A DNA stretch of 64,000 nt from Gammaproteobacteria bacterium RIFCSPHIGHO2_12_FULL_63_22 (GTDB taxonomy: Bacteria > Pseudomonadota > Gammaproteobacteria > Xanthomonadales > Xanthomonadaceae), in the NCBI GenBank assembly GCA_001801685.1, contig MGYJ01000005.1, forward strand, positions 1 to 64,000. Reading direction: 5' to 3'. Every line of letters begins with the position of its first letter. The stretch's first letter is position 1. Of the stretch, positions 26,922-36,717 are shown piece after piece. The translations under genes were made by a program, and so were the position numbers. A model generated the notes under the pieces. It was not told where the DNA came from. It did not search any database and saw only the letters and a list, made by a program, of their open reading frames with translations.

Positions 26922-27830
26922 CTAGCCGGCTTGCGACTCCGCGATTTCGCCAACCACTTCGCGCAGGCCCACGCGCCAATCGGGAAGGCGCAGTCCGAAA
27001 TCGCGCGCGAAGGCCGAGGCATCGAGCCGCGAATACGCGGGGCGCTTGGCCTTGGTCGGAAATTCCTGGCTGGCAATGCCGATCAGCTTCGGCGCCTTGG
27101 CCAACACACCCGCGACCAGGGCATCGCCATAGATGGCCATCGCGAAATCGTGCCAGGTGCATTCGCCGTCCGCGACCACGTGCCAGGTTCCGTTCGCCTC
27201 GGGGTTGCGGGCCAGCGCGAGTGCCGTTGCAGCGGCAAGCCAGCGCGCCGGTGTCGGCGAGCCGACCTGATCGTTGACGATGCGGATTTCATCGCGCTCG
27301 CGCGCCAGTTTCAGGGCCGTGCGCAGGAAATTCTGTCCGCGCGCGGCATACACCCACGCCGTGCGCAGGATCACGTGTCGGCAGTCGCTGGCGCGAATGG
27401 CCTGTTCGCCCGCAAGCTTGGTCTTGCCGTAGACGCTGACCGGACCGGTGGCATCGTCTTCGCGGATCGGCCGGCGAAGGCGGCCGTCGAAAACGTAGTC
27501 GGTCGAATAATGCACCAGCATCGCATCTTCACGCTTGCACGCTTGCGCGAGTTCGCCCACCGCGTCGGCATTCACGCGTTGCGCGATGGCAGGCTCATCC
27601 TCGGCGCGATCCACTGCCGTATGCGCGACCGCATTCAACACCATGCCGGGCTTGTACTCGCGGACCAGCGCGTCGAGCACGCCCGGCTTCTCGAAATCAA
27701 CCTGGCCGCAAGCCTGCCGGCCGGCGAGCTTGCCGGAATAAGTGAACGGATGGATCTCGCCAAGCGGGGCGCAGGCGCGATGCAATTCGTAACCCAACTG
27801 GCCGTCGGCGCCAAGCAGCAGGATTTTCAT
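26922..27830 (-). CDS. rfbD: dTDP-4-dehydrorhamnose reductase
   Basis: 302-residue SDR that makes dTDP-L-rhamnose from dTDP-4-keto-L-rhamnose with NAD(P)H. The N-terminal cofactor motif is LLGADGQLGYEL; STDYVFDG and YGKTKLAGE carry the catalytic Ser/Thr and Tyr-Lys. Last gene of the rfbBACD operon; ATG 27830 overlaps the rfbC stop as ATGA. Confidence 0.95.
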   Translation of the reverse strand: MKILLLGADGQLGYELHRACAPLGEIHPFTYSGKLAGRQACGQVDFEKPGVLDALVREYKPGMVLNAVAHTAVDRAEDEPAIAQRVNADAVGELAQACKREDAMLVHYSTDYVFDGRLRRPIREDDATGPVSVYGKTKLAGEQAIRASDCRHVILRTAWVYAARGQNFLRTALKLARERDEIRIVNDQVGSPTPARWLAAATALALARNPEANGTWHVVADGECTWHDFAMAIYGDALVAGVLAKAPKLIGIASQEFPTKAKRPAYSRLDASAFARDFGLRLPDWRVGLREVVGEIAESQAG

Positions 27831-28384
27831 GGTTGGTACTCCGGCAGTCTTTCTTCAGCGATATCGTCCAGGTACGGAAGCCGCGCGTCCTTGTCGGACA
27901 GCAGGGGTTCGCTGACCGGCCAGTCGATGGCAAGCCGCGCATCGTCCCATCGGATGCCCGCATCGGCCTCGCGCAGGTAGGGCGCCGTGCAAAGATAATG
28001 GAATACCGCGCGCTCCGAAATCACCACGAAGCCATGCGCGAATCCTTCCGGAATCCAGAACAACCGGCGATTGTCCGCGCTCAGCAACACCGACGTGGCC
28101 TGGCCGAAATTCGGCGAGCCGCGGCGGATGTCCACGGCCACGTCGTAAACCTCGCCTTCCATCACGCTGATCAGTTTTCCCTGCGGCTGCGGCCACTGGT
28201 AGTGCAGCCCGCGCAATACGCCGCGCGACGAACTCGACACATTGCTCTGGACGAAATCCAGGTCCAGGCCGTGCCCGGCCCAGCGCGACTTGTTCCAGGA
28301 CTCGAAGAAACTTCCGCGGCTGTCACCAAAGACCTGCGGCTCGATCACCACGCAGCCTGGCAAGGAAGTCTCGATCAATTTCAT
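27827..28384 (-). CDS. rfbC: dTDP-4-dehydrorhamnose 3,5-epimerase
   Basis: 185-residue cupin-fold epimerase for the third step of dTDP-L-rhamnose synthesis. [12 protein letters not shown] and the catalytic-His block [10 protein letters not shown] are present, with [13 protein letters not shown] at the core of the barrel. ATG 28384 overlaps the rfbA stop (ATGA). Confidence 0.95.
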   Translation of the reverse strand: MKLIETSLPGCVVIEPQVFGDSRGSFFESWNKSRWAGHGLDLDFVQSNVSSSSRGVLRGLHYQWPQPQGKLISVMEGEVYDVAVDIRRGSPNFGQATSVLLSADNRRLFWIPEGFAHGFVVISERAVFHYLCTAPYLREADAGIRWDDARLAIDWPVSEPLLSDKDARLPYLDDIAEERLPEYQP

Positions 28385-29271
28385 TCGATCGGCCCGTGCT
28401 CGAGCAGGCTCAGCAGGTATTGCCCGTAACCGTTCTTCGCCAGTGGCGCGGCCAGCGCACGCATCTGGTTGGCGTCGATCCAGCCCTTGAAGAAGGCGAC
28501 CTCCTCGGGACAACAGACCCGCAGGCCTTGCCGCGCTTCAATCGTCTCGATGAAATTGGAGGCCTGGTTCAACGTCTCGTGGGTGCCCGTGTCCAGCCAG
28601 GCATAACCTCGGCCCAGCTTTTCCAGTTGCAGGGACCCGTCTTCCAGGTAACAACGATTGAGATCGGTGATTTCCAGCTCGCCGCGTGGCGAAGGCTTAA
28701 GTGCGGCAGCGAAGTCGCTGGCGCGGCCGTCGTAGAAGTACAGGCCGGTGACGGCGTAGTTCGATCGTGGATCGGTCGGCTTTTCTTCAAGCCCCACCAC
28801 GCGCCCGTCGGCGTCGAATTCGGCAACGCCGTAACGTTCTGGATCGCGCACGTAGTAACCGAACACGGTGGCGCCATGTTCGCGGGCATTGGCACGACGC
28901 AACAAGTCGCTCAGGCCCTGCCCGTGGAAGATATTGTCGCCCAGCACCAGGCAGCTCGGTGCGCCGTCAAGGAATTCCCTGCCGATCAGGTAGGCCTGCG
29001 CGAGTCCGTCCGGGGACGGCTGCACGGCGTACTCGATGTGCATGCCCCACTGCGAGCCGTCGCCCAGCAGGCGCTTGAACAGCTCCTGCTCATGCGGCGT
29101 GTTGATGATCAGCACTTCGCGGATACCGGCCAGCATCAGCACGCTGAGCGGGTAGTAGATCATCGGTTTGTCATACACCGGCAGCAACTGCTTGCTGATG
29201 CATTGCGTGATCGGGTAAAGCCGCGTGCCGGAGCCTCCGGCCAGGATGATTCCCTTGCGTTGGCGGCTCAT
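28381..29271 (-). CDS. rfbA: Glucose-1-phosphate thymidylyltransferase
   Basis: 296-residue nucleotidyltransferase that makes dTDP-glucose from dTTP and glucose 1-phosphate, the entry step of dTDP-rhamnose synthesis. The nucleotide-binding motif is [32 protein letters not shown] and [11 protein letters not shown] follow. Overlaps rfbB and rfbC by four bases on each side. Confidence 0.96.
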   Translation of the reverse strand: MSRQRKGIILAGGSGTRLYPITQCISKQLLPVYDKPMIYYPLSVLMLAGIREVLIINTPHEQELFKRLLGDGSQWGMHIEYAVQPSPDGLAQAYLIGREFLDGAPSCLVLGDNIFHGQGLSDLLRRANAREHGATVFGYYVRDPERYGVAEFDADGRVVGLEEKPTDPRSNYAVTGLYFYDGRASDFAAALKPSPRGELEITDLNRCYLEDGSLQLEKLGRGYAWLDTGTHETLNQASNFIETIEARQGLRVCCPEEVAFFKGWIDANQMRALAAPLAKNGYGQYLLSLLEHGPIE

Positions 29272-30326
29272 GCGCCCTGCCCCATGCGTTCCATGCGATA
29301 GCTTCCGTCCAGCACGCGCCCCACCCATGCCTCGTTGTCGAGGTACCAGTTGACGGTGCGTGACATGCCATCCTCGAAACCGACCTTCGGCGCCCAGTCG
29401 AGCTCGCGCTTCAACTTCGATGCATCGATCGCGTAGCGGCGGTCGTGGCCGGGACGGTCGGCGACATAGGTGATCTGGCTTGCGCGCGGCTGGCCGTCGG
29501 CGCGCGGGCGGCGAACATCCAGCAGGGCGCAGATGGCGTTGACCACGTCGATGTTCTTGCGCTCGGCATCGCCGCCAACGTTGTAGGTTTCGCCGATGCG
29601 TCCCGATTCCAGCACACGCCGGATGGCGGCGCAGTGGTCGGATACGAACAACCAGTCGCGCACGTTCAGGCCATCGCCGTAAATGGGCAGCGGCGCGCCG
29701 GAGGTCGCCTTCTGGATGATCAGTGGAATGAGTTTTTCCGGGAACTGGTAGGGACCGTAGTTGTTGGAACAATTCGTGGTCAGCACCGGCAAGCCGAAGG
29801 TGTGGTGGAAAGCACGCACCAGGTGGTCGGAGGCGGCCTTGCTTGCCGAATACGGCGAGTTCGGCGCGTAAGGAGTTTCCTCGGTGAACGCCCCCGAATC
29901 GCCCAGCGAGCCATATACCTCGTCGGTCGAGACGTGCAGGAAGCGGAAGCGGTCGCGCGCCTCGGGGGCGGAATCTCGCCAGTAGTCGCGCACCGCTTCG
30001 AGCAGCGAAAGCGTACCGACGACGTTGGTCTGCACGAAGGCGGCCGGACCGTCGATGGAACGGTCCACATGGCTTTCGGCCGCGAAGTTGACCACTGCCT
30101 CGGGCTGGTACTGGGCCAGCAGCTTCGAGACCAGCGCGCGGTCGCCGATGTCGCCGTGCACGAATACGTGGCGGGGGTCGGCGTCGATGGACGCCAGGGT
30201 GTCCCGGTTTCCCGCATACGTCAGCAGGTCGAGGTTGATGACCCGGATGTCCCCGGCCTCCATCGCCTCCAGCACGAAATTGCCGCCGATGAAGCCTGCA
30301 CCGCCCGTGACCAGCCAAGTTTTCAT
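29268..30326 (-). CDS. rfbB: dTDP-glucose 4,6-dehydratase
   Basis: 352-residue extended SDR that dehydrates dTDP-glucose to dTDP-4-keto-6-deoxyglucose. [13 protein letters not shown] binds NAD; STDEVYG holds the DE pair and [12 protein letters not shown] the Tyr-Lys. ATG 30326 is preferred over the TTG one codon upstream because GGAAG sits seven bases before it. First gene of rfbBACD, whose product rhamnose is used in O-antigen or exopolysaccharide. Confidence 0.96.
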   Translation of the reverse strand: MKTWLVTGGAGFIGGNFVLEAMEAGDIRVINLDLLTYAGNRDTLASIDADPRHVFVHGDIGDRALVSKLLAQYQPEAVVNFAAESHVDRSIDGPAAFVQTNVVGTLSLLEAVRDYWRDSAPEARDRFRFLHVSTDEVYGSLGDSGAFTEETPYAPNSPYSASKAASDHLVRAFHHTFGLPVLTTNCSNNYGPYQFPEKLIPLIIQKATSGAPLPIYGDGLNVRDWLFVSDHCAAIRRVLESGRIGETYNVGGDAERKNIDVVNAICALLDVRRPRADGQPRASQITYVADRPGHDRRYAIDASKLKRELDWAPKVGFEDGMSRTVNWYLDNEAWVGRVLDGSYRMERMGQGA

Positions 30327-30352
30327 CAATTGCTTCCCGGGGCCGCGCGGAC

Positions 30353-30366
30353 GGCGGCCTACCGCC
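30353..30366 (-). promoter_or_regulatory. ops-like hairpin in the rfb leader
   Basis: On the minus strand GGCGGTAG (30366-30359) matches the first eight bases of the ops element through which RfaH is recruited to polysaccharide operons. It forms a 5-bp hairpin with CCGCC (30357-30353). It lies about 30-40 bases before the rfbB start. The rest of the ops consensus is not matched, so this may be chance. Confidence 0.25.
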
Positions 30367-30556
30367 TATTTTGGCAGGTTGGGTCTAACTTAGTCGAACC
30401 GGACCGCACAGCTTGGCGGGACCGGCCGGGAAATGGCCGGGCCGATGGCCGCTATCGCAAATTTTTCTCGTTCCGACCAATGCAGGATTCATGAATGCGA
30501 GCGAGGCCTGGTTCACCAATCCTGTTCAGCGCCGGAAACGGCCAGGAGGCGGAACC

Positions 30557-31603
30557 ATGGACAAGATCGAAGGTTGGGACCACGAGGTCCTCGTCCAGGA
30601 CGTGACCCTCAAGTTCCTGGGCATCAGCCCGCGGATCGAGGCCCTGCGCGGAGCCATCGCCAAGGTCGCGCAGGCCCTGGCACCCGTACTGGTCACGGGG
30701 GAAATCGGCACCGGCAAGGAATTGGTCGCCCGGCTCATCCACGAGCGATCCAGTCGTGCGGCCGGGCCGTTCGTCGCCATCAGCGGCGCGGCGGTGGCAC
30801 CCGCCTTCTTCCAGCCTGCCTCGAATCCGGCAGACCCTGGCAGCCAGGCGACCCCTGCGCTTGACATCAGCGCGGCAAGCGGCGGCACCTTGTTCATCCA
30901 CGAAGTGGGCGACCTGTCCCCGGATGCGCAGACTGCGCTGCTGCTGTACCTGCAGCGCGGGGACGGCAACGAACGGGAGCCCCCGGTTCGACTGCTGTCC
31001 TCGACCCACGCCGACCTGGAGCGCCGCAGCCACGCCGGCGAATTTCGCGAGGATCTGTTCTACCGGATCGCCAGCCTGCGCCTGGACGTGCCCCCGCTGC
31101 GCGAGCGCGGCCCGGACATCGGCCTGTTGGCCCGGCATTTCCTGGACAACTTCTCCGGCGCGCGCGCGCTGCAGTTCGACGACCATGCCCAGCGGCAGCT
31201 CACCACGCATGCCTGGCCCGGAAACGTCAGGGAGCTCCGGAATCGCGTCCTGCAGGCCTCGGTGATGTGCGACGGAACGCACCTGACGGCCGAGCTGCTG
31301 GGCCTGGCCGAGTCAACCCGACTGCATCGCGAACCAGCCGGCAGCAGCGTGTCCCTGCGCGAAACCCGGCACATGGCGGAGCGCGAGGCAATTACCCAGG
31401 CGCTACGCGAAAGCCACGGGCAGGTCCCGGCAGCAGCGGCCGCCCTGGGAATCTCGCGCGCACAACTCTATCGGTTGATAGGTCGACTGCACGTCGACCA
31501 TCACCTGGCCTACGACCCCGATCAGAACGGGATGTCGTCGTCCGGGAAGGACTCGTCAACACGGGCCGCGGGTGCCGGCGAGCCGGATCCGCTGCGCTCG
31601 TAA
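30557..31603 (+). CDS. Degenerate enhancer-binding-protein-like AAA+ regulator with Fis domain
   Basis: 348 residues. No receiver or GAF domain; a short N-terminus leads into a sigma-54-interaction AAA+ domain (about 20-245). Walker A is GEIGTGK (48-54), [12 protein letters not shown] carries the arginine finger, and [11 protein letters not shown] follows. A Fis-type helix-turn-helix is at about 285-310. Two key elements are missing. There is no GAFTGA loop (that region reads [14 protein letters not shown]), and the Walker B Asp is His (TLFIHEV, H115). It may bind DNA without activating sigma-54. ATG 30557 has an AGGAGG at ideal distance, so the longer frame from 30413 is not used. Residues after about 320 are encoded antisense to the ssb 3' end. 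Confidence 0.82.
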   Translation: MDKIEGWDHEVLVQDVTLKFLGISPRIEALRGAIAKVAQALAPVLVTGEIGTGKELVARLIHERSSRAAGPFVAISGAAVAPAFFQPASNPADPGSQATPALDISAASGGTLFIHEVGDLSPDAQTALLLYLQRGDGNEREPPVRLLSSTHADLERRSHAGEFREDLFYRIASLRLDVPPLRERGPDIGLLARHFLDNFSGARALQFDDHAQRQLTTHAWPGNVRELRNRVLQASVMCDGTHLTAELLGLAESTRLHREPAGSSVSLRETRHMAEREAITQALRESHGQVPAAAAALGISRAQLYRLIGRLHVDHHLAYDPDQNGMSSSGKDSSTRAAGAGEPDPLRS

Positions 31604-32001
31604 CCGCCGGTCGCACGCTGCGGACGCTCACCGCCGCCGCTGCGCTCGCCACGTTCCGCGCCGCCCGGCATGCCGCCAAGCATCTGCATTTCGTTGGCGA
31701 TGATGTCGGTGCTGTACTTTTCGACGCCTTGTTTGTCGGTGTACTTCTCGGTGCGCAGCGAGCCTTCGATATAGACCATGCCGCCCTTCTTCAGGTATTC
31801 GCCGGCGATCTCGGCCAGGCGGCCGAAGAACTTCACGCGATGCCACTCGGTGCGTTCCTGCTTTTCGCCGTTCTTGTCCTTCCAGCTTTCGTTGGTGGCG
31901 ATCGACACCGATGCAAGCGCAGCGCCCGCCTGCGAATAACGGACCTCAGGGTCCTTTCCGAGCGTCCCGACCAGAATTACCTTGTTGACGCCGCGTGCCA
32001 T
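31522..32001 (-). CDS. ssb: Single-stranded DNA-binding protein
   Basis: 159-residue SSB. The OB fold (about 1-110) begins [19 protein letters not shown] and includes [21 protein letters not shown] Gly/Arg/Ser-rich linker ends in the acidic tip DDDIPF that recruits partner proteins. The last 82 bases overlap the 3' end of the AAA+ gene on the other strand. Confidence 0.97.
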   Translation of the reverse strand: MARGVNKVILVGTLGKDPEVRYSQAGAALASVSIATNESWKDKNGEKQERTEWHRVKFFGRLAEIAGEYLKKGGMVYIEGSLRTEKYTDKQGVEKYSTDIIANEMQMLGGMPGGAERGERSGGGERPQRATGGYERSGSGSPAPAARVDESFPDDDIPF

Positions 32002-32040
32002 GGTCGTGCTTCCTTATCTGGGGTTGTTGCCAATAGCCTG

Positions 32041-32046
32041 ATTATA
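32041..32046 (-). promoter_or_regulatory. Putative -10 box for ssb
   Basis: Perfect TATAAT on the minus strand, 39 bases before the ssb start. No LexA box and no clear -35 were seen. Confidence 0.4.
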
Positions 32047-32118
32047 GCCAGCCCGGGCCGCAACCCGCTGTTTCCCCCTTCGTCCGTAGGAAAACGGCTG
32101 CACCGAGCGCCGCCCGCT

Positions 32119-32124
32119 TATAAT
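32119..32124 (+). promoter_or_regulatory. Putative -10 box for ispB, leaderless arrangement
   Basis: Perfect TATAAT ending 7 bases before the ispB ATG, which would put transcription start at or next to the start codon. No recognisable -35. Confidence 0.4.
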
Positions 32125-32131
32125 TGCCGCC

Positions 32132-33130
32132 ATGCCCGCCCTCGATGCCGCCACCGGCCAAACCGGAATCTCCGAAGTCCAGGCCCTGGCCGCCGCGGAG
32201 ATGAGCCAGGTAAACGCCGTGATCCGCCGCCGCCTGGGCTCGGATGTCGCCCTCATCAACCAGATTTCCGAGCACATCGTCGCTGCCGGCGGCAAGCGCC
32301 TGCGGCCCATGCTGACCGTCATCGCCGCCCGCGCGCTCGGCTACGCCGGCGACAGCCATTTCCAACTGGCGGCGATCATCGAATTCATCCACACCTCAAC
32401 CCTGCTGCACGATGACGTGGTGGACGAGTCCGACCTGCGTCGCGGGCGCAAGACCGCCAACGCCTTGTGGGGCAATGCGCCCAGCGTGCTGGTCGGAGAC
32501 TTCCTGTACTCGCGCAGCTTCCAGTTGATGGTCGAGCTCGACTCCATGCCGGTGATGCACGTGCTGGCCGACGCCACCAACCGGATCGCCGAAGGTGAAG
32601 TGCTGCAGTTGCTGCACGTCGGCAACCCCAACACCACCGAAGCCGACTACCTGCGGGTAATCAGCCGCAAGACTGCCGTCCTGTTCGCCGCAGCCACCCG
32701 CCTCAGCGCCATGCTGGCCGGCGCATCGCCCAAGCTGCAACAGGACCTGGCCGATTTCGGCATGAACCTCGGCATGGCCTTCCAAATTGCCGACGACGTG
32801 CTCGACTACACCGCGGATGCGGCGGCGCTGGGAAAGAACCTGGGCGACGACCTGGCCGAAGGCAAAGCGACCTTGCCGGTCATCCATGCCTTGTCGCAAG
32901 CCAACCCGGAGGTCCGGGAAAAGCTCGCCCGCATCATCGCCGACTGCGATGTCGACGCCTTGGGGCAGGTACTCGACGCCATCCACCAGCACGGCAGCCT
33001 GGCATACAGCCGGCAGATGGCCGAGCACTACGCGCGCGCGGCGGAAGCGAACCTCGCCGCACTGCCCGACAACCGCTGGACGCGCGCCCTGCACGCCCTC
33101 GCCCTCTATTCGATCGACCGCCAGAGCTGA
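32132..33130 (+). CDS. ispB: All-trans polyprenyl (octaprenyl) diphosphate synthase
   Basis: 332-residue long-chain prenyltransferase that makes the ubiquinone side chain from FPP and IPP. The first Asp-rich motif is LLHDDVVDESDLRRG and the second is QIADDVLDYTAD; GGKRLRPML binds IPP. The residues before the first motif (STLLHDD) are small, consistent with a long-chain product. No good Shine-Dalgarno precedes the ATG. Confidence 0.93.
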   Translation: MPALDAATGQTGISEVQALAAAEMSQVNAVIRRRLGSDVALINQISEHIVAAGGKRLRPMLTVIAARALGYAGDSHFQLAAIIEFIHTSTLLHDDVVDESDLRRGRKTANALWGNAPSVLVGDFLYSRSFQLMVELDSMPVMHVLADATNRIAEGEVLQLLHVGNPNTTEADYLRVISRKTAVLFAAATRLSAMLAGASPKLQQDLADFGMNLGMAFQIADDVLDYTADAAALGKNLGDDLAEGKATLPVIHALSQANPEVREKLARIIADCDVDALGQVLDAIHQHGSLAYSRQMAEHYARAAEANLAALPDNRWTRALHALALYSIDRQS

Positions 33131-33148
33131 AGCGACGCGGCAGGCCGA

Positions 33149-33934
33149 TCAGCGCCGCGCAAAAACTTCGCCGAAGAATGACTTCATCAAGGCGACGCTG
33201 CGGCGGTAGCTCGGCGCGTGGTATTCGCAACCCGGCACCGTGCCGTGTTCATCGGGCTCGGCGAAACAATGCACCGCGCCTCCGAAATTCACGAACTGCC
33301 AGTCCGCCTTTGCGTCCCGCATCTCCTTCTCGAAGCCGCTGATCGAAGCCGCCGATACGAAACTGTCGTTGGCGCCGTTCATCGACAACACCGGCGACTT
33401 CAATACGCCCGCCTTCGCGGGCATCGAAGTACTGAGATTGGCATGGAAGGTGGCGACGCCTGCAAGGTCGGCGCCACTGCGGGCGAGCTCCAGCGCGACC
33501 ATGCCGCCGAAGCAGAATCCGATCGCACCGATGCGCCCTGCGTCCACCGGCGCCTTGCCCGTGGATTTGCGCAAAGCGGCGAGCGCAGCCTGCACGTGCG
33601 AACGGAGCGCGGCGGGATCGGAGGCGGCAGCGCCGGACGCCTTGCCCGCCTCGTCGGCGTTGGCCGGACGCAGGCCGCGGCCATAGACATCGGCCAACAG
33701 GATCACGTAGTCCTTGCCGGCGAGGGTCTTGGCTTTGGCCAGGTTGCTGTCGTTGACGCCATACCAGTTGGGAACCATCACCAGGCCCGGCCGCAGCGCC
33801 TTGCTCGAATCATCCCAGACCAGGTAACCGTCGAAGGTCTTGCCGCCGTCGGTCCAGCTGATCTTGTCGGCGCGCGGCGCGGCGGCTGCGTTGAACGAAG
33901 CGGCGAACAACAGCAATACAATCAGGGCGCGCAT
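33149..33934 (-). CDS. Exported dienelactone hydrolase family protein
   Basis: 261 residues. A signal peptide (MRALIVLLLFAASFNAAAA) is followed by an alpha/beta hydrolase of the dienelactone hydrolase type. The nucleophile is Cys in GFCFGG, the Asp is in NGANDSF and the His in GAVHCF. The substrate is unknown; periplasmic members are rarely characterised. ATG 33934 follows AGGAAGGAG; the frame extends to 33985 but without a signal peptide at its start. Convergent with ispB. Confidence 0.86.
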   Translation of the reverse strand: MRALIVLLLFAASFNAAAAPRADKISWTDGGKTFDGYLVWDDSSKALRPGLVMVPNWYGVNDSNLAKAKTLAGKDYVILLADVYGRGLRPANADEAGKASGAAASDPAALRSHVQAALAALRKSTGKAPVDAGRIGAIGFCFGGMVALELARSGADLAGVATFHANLSTSMPAKAGVLKSPVLSMNGANDSFVSAASISGFEKEMRDAKADWQFVNFGGAVHCFAEPDEHGTVPGCEYHAPSYRRSVALMKSFFGEVFARR

Positions 33935-33995
33935 GGCACATCTCCTTCCTGGAACCGGAGGGGGATTATCGCCAACCGGCGTCAAGGCCGTGTTA

Positions 33996-35375
33996 TCAGG
34001 ACACGCCCAGGCCGGGAATCGAACTGATCTGCTTCGGGTCGAAGCCGGCCAGCTTGGCGAAATGCCGGCCGCGTTCGACGTAATCGGCGTAGCGTGGGAA
34101 GCTGGGTGCCCCGGGAGACAGCAGGATCACACCCTCGCTCTCCAGGATTTCGCGACCCAGGCGCAGCGCATCTTCCATCTCGGTGGCTTCGGCCAGCGCA
34201 AAATGCTTGTTCACCGCGATCTGCTTCAGGCGCTCGTGGATGCGCGGGCCGTTCTGGCCCATCGTGATGACCGCCCGTGGCGGGTCCAGCACCATGCGTT
34301 CGGCGAACACACCCCAGTCCACGCCCCGGTCGTAACCACCTACCAGGATCGCGATGCGCCTGCCCTTGTGGCAATCCAGCGCAGCCAGGCTTGCATGCGG
34401 CGTGGTGCTGATGGAATCGTTGACGTATTCGATGCCGTCGCGCGCACCGAGCAACTGCAGGCGATGCGGCAGGGGCTTGAAAGTGTGTGCATGCACGGCC
34501 AATGACTCGGCGTCCAGGCCCAGTGCCTCGATCGCGGCCAGCGCGGCGCAAAGATTCAGCCGGTTGTGCCGGCCAGGCAGCGGCAGCCCCCGCGTATCCA
34601 TCACCCGCTGGCGGCCATGGAAGAGTTCCGAATCGCGCAGGTGCCAGCCATCTTCGTCGTTGAACCAGATCACGCGCAAGGACGGCGGCAACTCGGCTTC
34701 GGCCAACTTCGGGTCGCCGGCATTCAGGACCGCGACGCGTGGCGACGACTTGGTCAGCAGCGCCATCTTGTCGTCGAAATAACGCTGCTCGGTGCCGTGC
34801 CAGTCCAGGTGTTCGGGGTAGAAATTCAGCACCACGGCAACTTCCGGATTGACCGCCTCGCTGGCCTGGTAACTGGACAGTTCAATGGCCCAGTACTGCG
34901 GGGCGGGCTCCACATCCAGCAACTCGAGCAGGGGCAGGCCGATGTTGCCGGCCAGTGCGGTGCGGCGGCCGGCCGACCGAAGCAGGTGCGCGATCAGCGC
35001 GGTGACGGTGCTCTTGCCCTTGGTGCCGGTGACGCAAACGGTGCGCTCGAAGGGATTTTCCGCAAACCACAATGCGGTGCCGCCGATGAACTGCGTACCA
35101 TGCAACGCGGCGTCCACGGCCGGCGAGGTATAGGGGCTGATGCCCGGCGACTTGATCACGACCTCGAAGGCGGAAAGCTTTTCGCCATCCACCTCGGTTT
35201 CGATGACCAGGTTCGGATCCTCCATCGCCTGCAGGGTTTCAGCCTCGGCTTCCGAACAGAACACCGTGATGCTTTGCCGCGGCAGGCGCCACCGCAATGC
35301 CGCCAAGGCGGCGCGGCCTTCACGGCCGTAACCCCAGATCGCTACTGCCTTGCCTTCAAGCTCTGAAATTTTCAA
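33996..35375 (-). CDS. murD2: UDP-N-acetylmuramoyl-L-alanine--L-glutamate ligase MurD2
   Basis: 459-residue Mur ligase. Pieces seen are the N-terminal UDP-binding motif ([13 protein letters not shown]), P-loop VTGTKGKST, Mur central-domain blocks ([36 protein letters not shown]) and a C-terminal [14 protein letters not shown]. In xanthomonads MurD2 adds L-Glu, not D-Glu, to UDP-MurNAc-L-Ala, and MurL then epimerises the residue. The adjacent murL supports MurD2 over canonical MurD. The start is taken as TTG 35375, giving [12 protein letters not shown] 35414 is also in frame and would add 13 residues. Overlaps the murL 3' end. Confidence 0.86.
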   Translation of the reverse strand: MKISELEGKAVAIWGYGREGRAALAALRWRLPRQSITVFCSEAEAETLQAMEDPNLVIETEVDGEKLSAFEVVIKSPGISPYTSPAVDAALHGTQFIGGTALWFAENPFERTVCVTGTKGKSTVTALIAHLLRSAGRRTALAGNIGLPLLELLDVEPAPQYWAIELSSYQASEAVNPEVAVVLNFYPEHLDWHGTEQRYFDDKMALLTKSSPRVAVLNAGDPKLAEAELPPSLRVIWFNDEDGWHLRDSELFHGRQRVMDTRGLPLPGRHNRLNLCAALAAIEALGLDAESLAVHAHTFKPLPHRLQLLGARDGIEYVNDSISTTPHASLAALDCHKGRRIAILVGGYDRGVDWGVFAERMVLDPPRAVITMGQNGPRIHERLKQIAVNKHFALAEATEMEDALRLGREILESEGVILLSPGAPSFPRYADYVERGRHFAKLAGFDPKQISSIPGLGVS

Positions 35376-36717
35376 GCAGGGGAATCCAGAGCGGGGTTGG
35401 AATACCGTGATCATCCGACGGTTCGAGCAGCGGTTCCAGCATCAAGTCCACAGTTTCGAGTTGCGGCCGGATCTCGCGGACGAATCTCGCGACCAGGGCA
35501 TCCTCGCGCCAGGACGGATTGGCCGCCAGCGCTGCCATGGCCGCGCGCGACTCCCGGCCCTCGCCCACGCACTCGAAGGGCTTGTGGTCCTGGAACTCAA
35601 GCAGGGCATCGAAACCCGGGGCCTGGTCGGGCTCGTCGAGCAGGTTGCGGCCGAAAATCCCCATCAGCCGAGGCTTGGGCATGAAGGGCGCGAGCGCCAG
35701 GAACACGAAATGGCATTTCGGGCAGGCACCACACCAGCGCTGCGCGGGCCGTTCGCCGAGCAGGTGGAAGTTGCGATTGCAGCTCGAGAAATGGGCATCG
35801 TAGTGGTCTATACGAGCAAACTGGCGGGCGACGGCCAACTCTGAAAACGGGCGGATAAGTGAGAAATAGTTCACATCGCTTGCCACGTGCGAACGCAGGT
35901 GCGCGGCAAAGTCGCGCTCGAACGCCCAGCCCTTCGACCACTGGTGGTTCACTTCGCCGGTGCCCGGGATCAGGCTGCCATAGCTGGCCGATCTCTCGTT
36001 GGAAAACACGACCTGGTCGGCATCGTGCAGCAACGCAGCCAGCACCAGGATCGCCGAATTGATGGCGGTCACCGGGATGTGTCCGTTGAGCGCGCCAAGC
36101 TTGTTCATTTCAAACAGCTCGGGCGCCAGGCTGCGGCCGATGTTCAACATCGGCAGGCCGGTGCGCTCGGCGCAGGCCTTGATCAGCGGCGACGAGCCGA
36201 CCCACACGACCGTCTGCGCCACGCCCGCCTTGCGCAGCGCTTCGATGGATACCAGCGAATCCTTGCCGCCGCCAATCGCCACCAGCGCATGCTTGCGCAA
36301 GCCGATGGCAGGCGCGGGTGCAGGCCTGTCGGCAGCGACGGGAAAACGGATCTTGCCGCGCAGGACCATGCCGTTGCGGTAGGCAAATTCGCCCAGCCCG
36401 TTCTCGTAGAGTTCGGTCATCAGCGCCGCGGTGTCGGCATCGATCGAATAACCATCGATCTCGATGCGCGACGGCGCAGCCGCCTTGAAATAGCTGACGC
36501 CGGCGATCAGGTGCAGCAAGCGAAGCGCCTGCTCGACTGCGTCGCGTCGCGCCACATCGAGTTGGTAGGGCGCAGCCGGGAAACGGATGGTTTCGGTGAG
36601 CTCGGGACCCTGGTCGAAGGCATAGACCAGGCTTGCCACGCCGCTGGCCTCGTCGAAGTGGCAGCGGAGGAAGCGAAAGGCCTGGATGGCCTGGCGGTCG
36701 AACTGGAAATCAGCCAT
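35356..36717 (-). CDS. murL: UDP-MurNAc-L-Ala-L-Glu epimerase MurL
   Basis: 453 residues. A PP-loop-like motif [13 protein letters not shown] near residue 148 suggests ATP use. A C-terminal Cys cluster ([13 protein letters not shown]) follows, with [17 protein letters not shown] between them. This matches MurL, described in Xanthomonas oryzae, which inverts the terminal L-Glu of UDP-MurNAc-L-Ala-L-Glu to D-Glu, so that no glutamate racemase is needed. Overlaps lysAC by 8 bases upstream and murD2 downstream, so all three are probably one operon. Confidence 0.86.
   Translation of the reverse strand: MADFQFDRQAIQAFRFLRCHFDEASGVASLVYAFDQGPELTETIRFPAAPYQLDVARRDAVEQALRLLHLIAGVSYFKAAAPSRIEIDGYSIDADTAALMTELYENGLGEFAYRNGMVLRGKIRFPVAADRPAPAPAIGLRKHALVAIGGGKDSLVSIEALRKAGVAQTVVWVGSSPLIKACAERTGLPMLNIGRSLAPELFEMNKLGALNGHIPVTAINSAILVLAALLHDADQVVFSNERSASYGSLIPGTGEVNHQWSKGWAFERDFAAHLRSHVASDVNYFSLIRPFSELAVARQFARIDHYDAHFSSCNRNFHLLGERPAQRWCGACPKCHFVFLALAPFMPKPRLMGIFGRNLLDEPDQAPGFDALLEFQDHKPFECVGEGRESRAAMAALAANPSWREDALVARFVREIRPQLETVDLMLEPLLEPSDDHGIPTPLWIPLLENFRA

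Noticed and set aside
30366-30470. Possible sigma-54 promoter before the AAA+ gene
   Set aside because: TTGGCAGG-like stretches were examined, but no GG-N10-GC with the right spacing and flanks was found.
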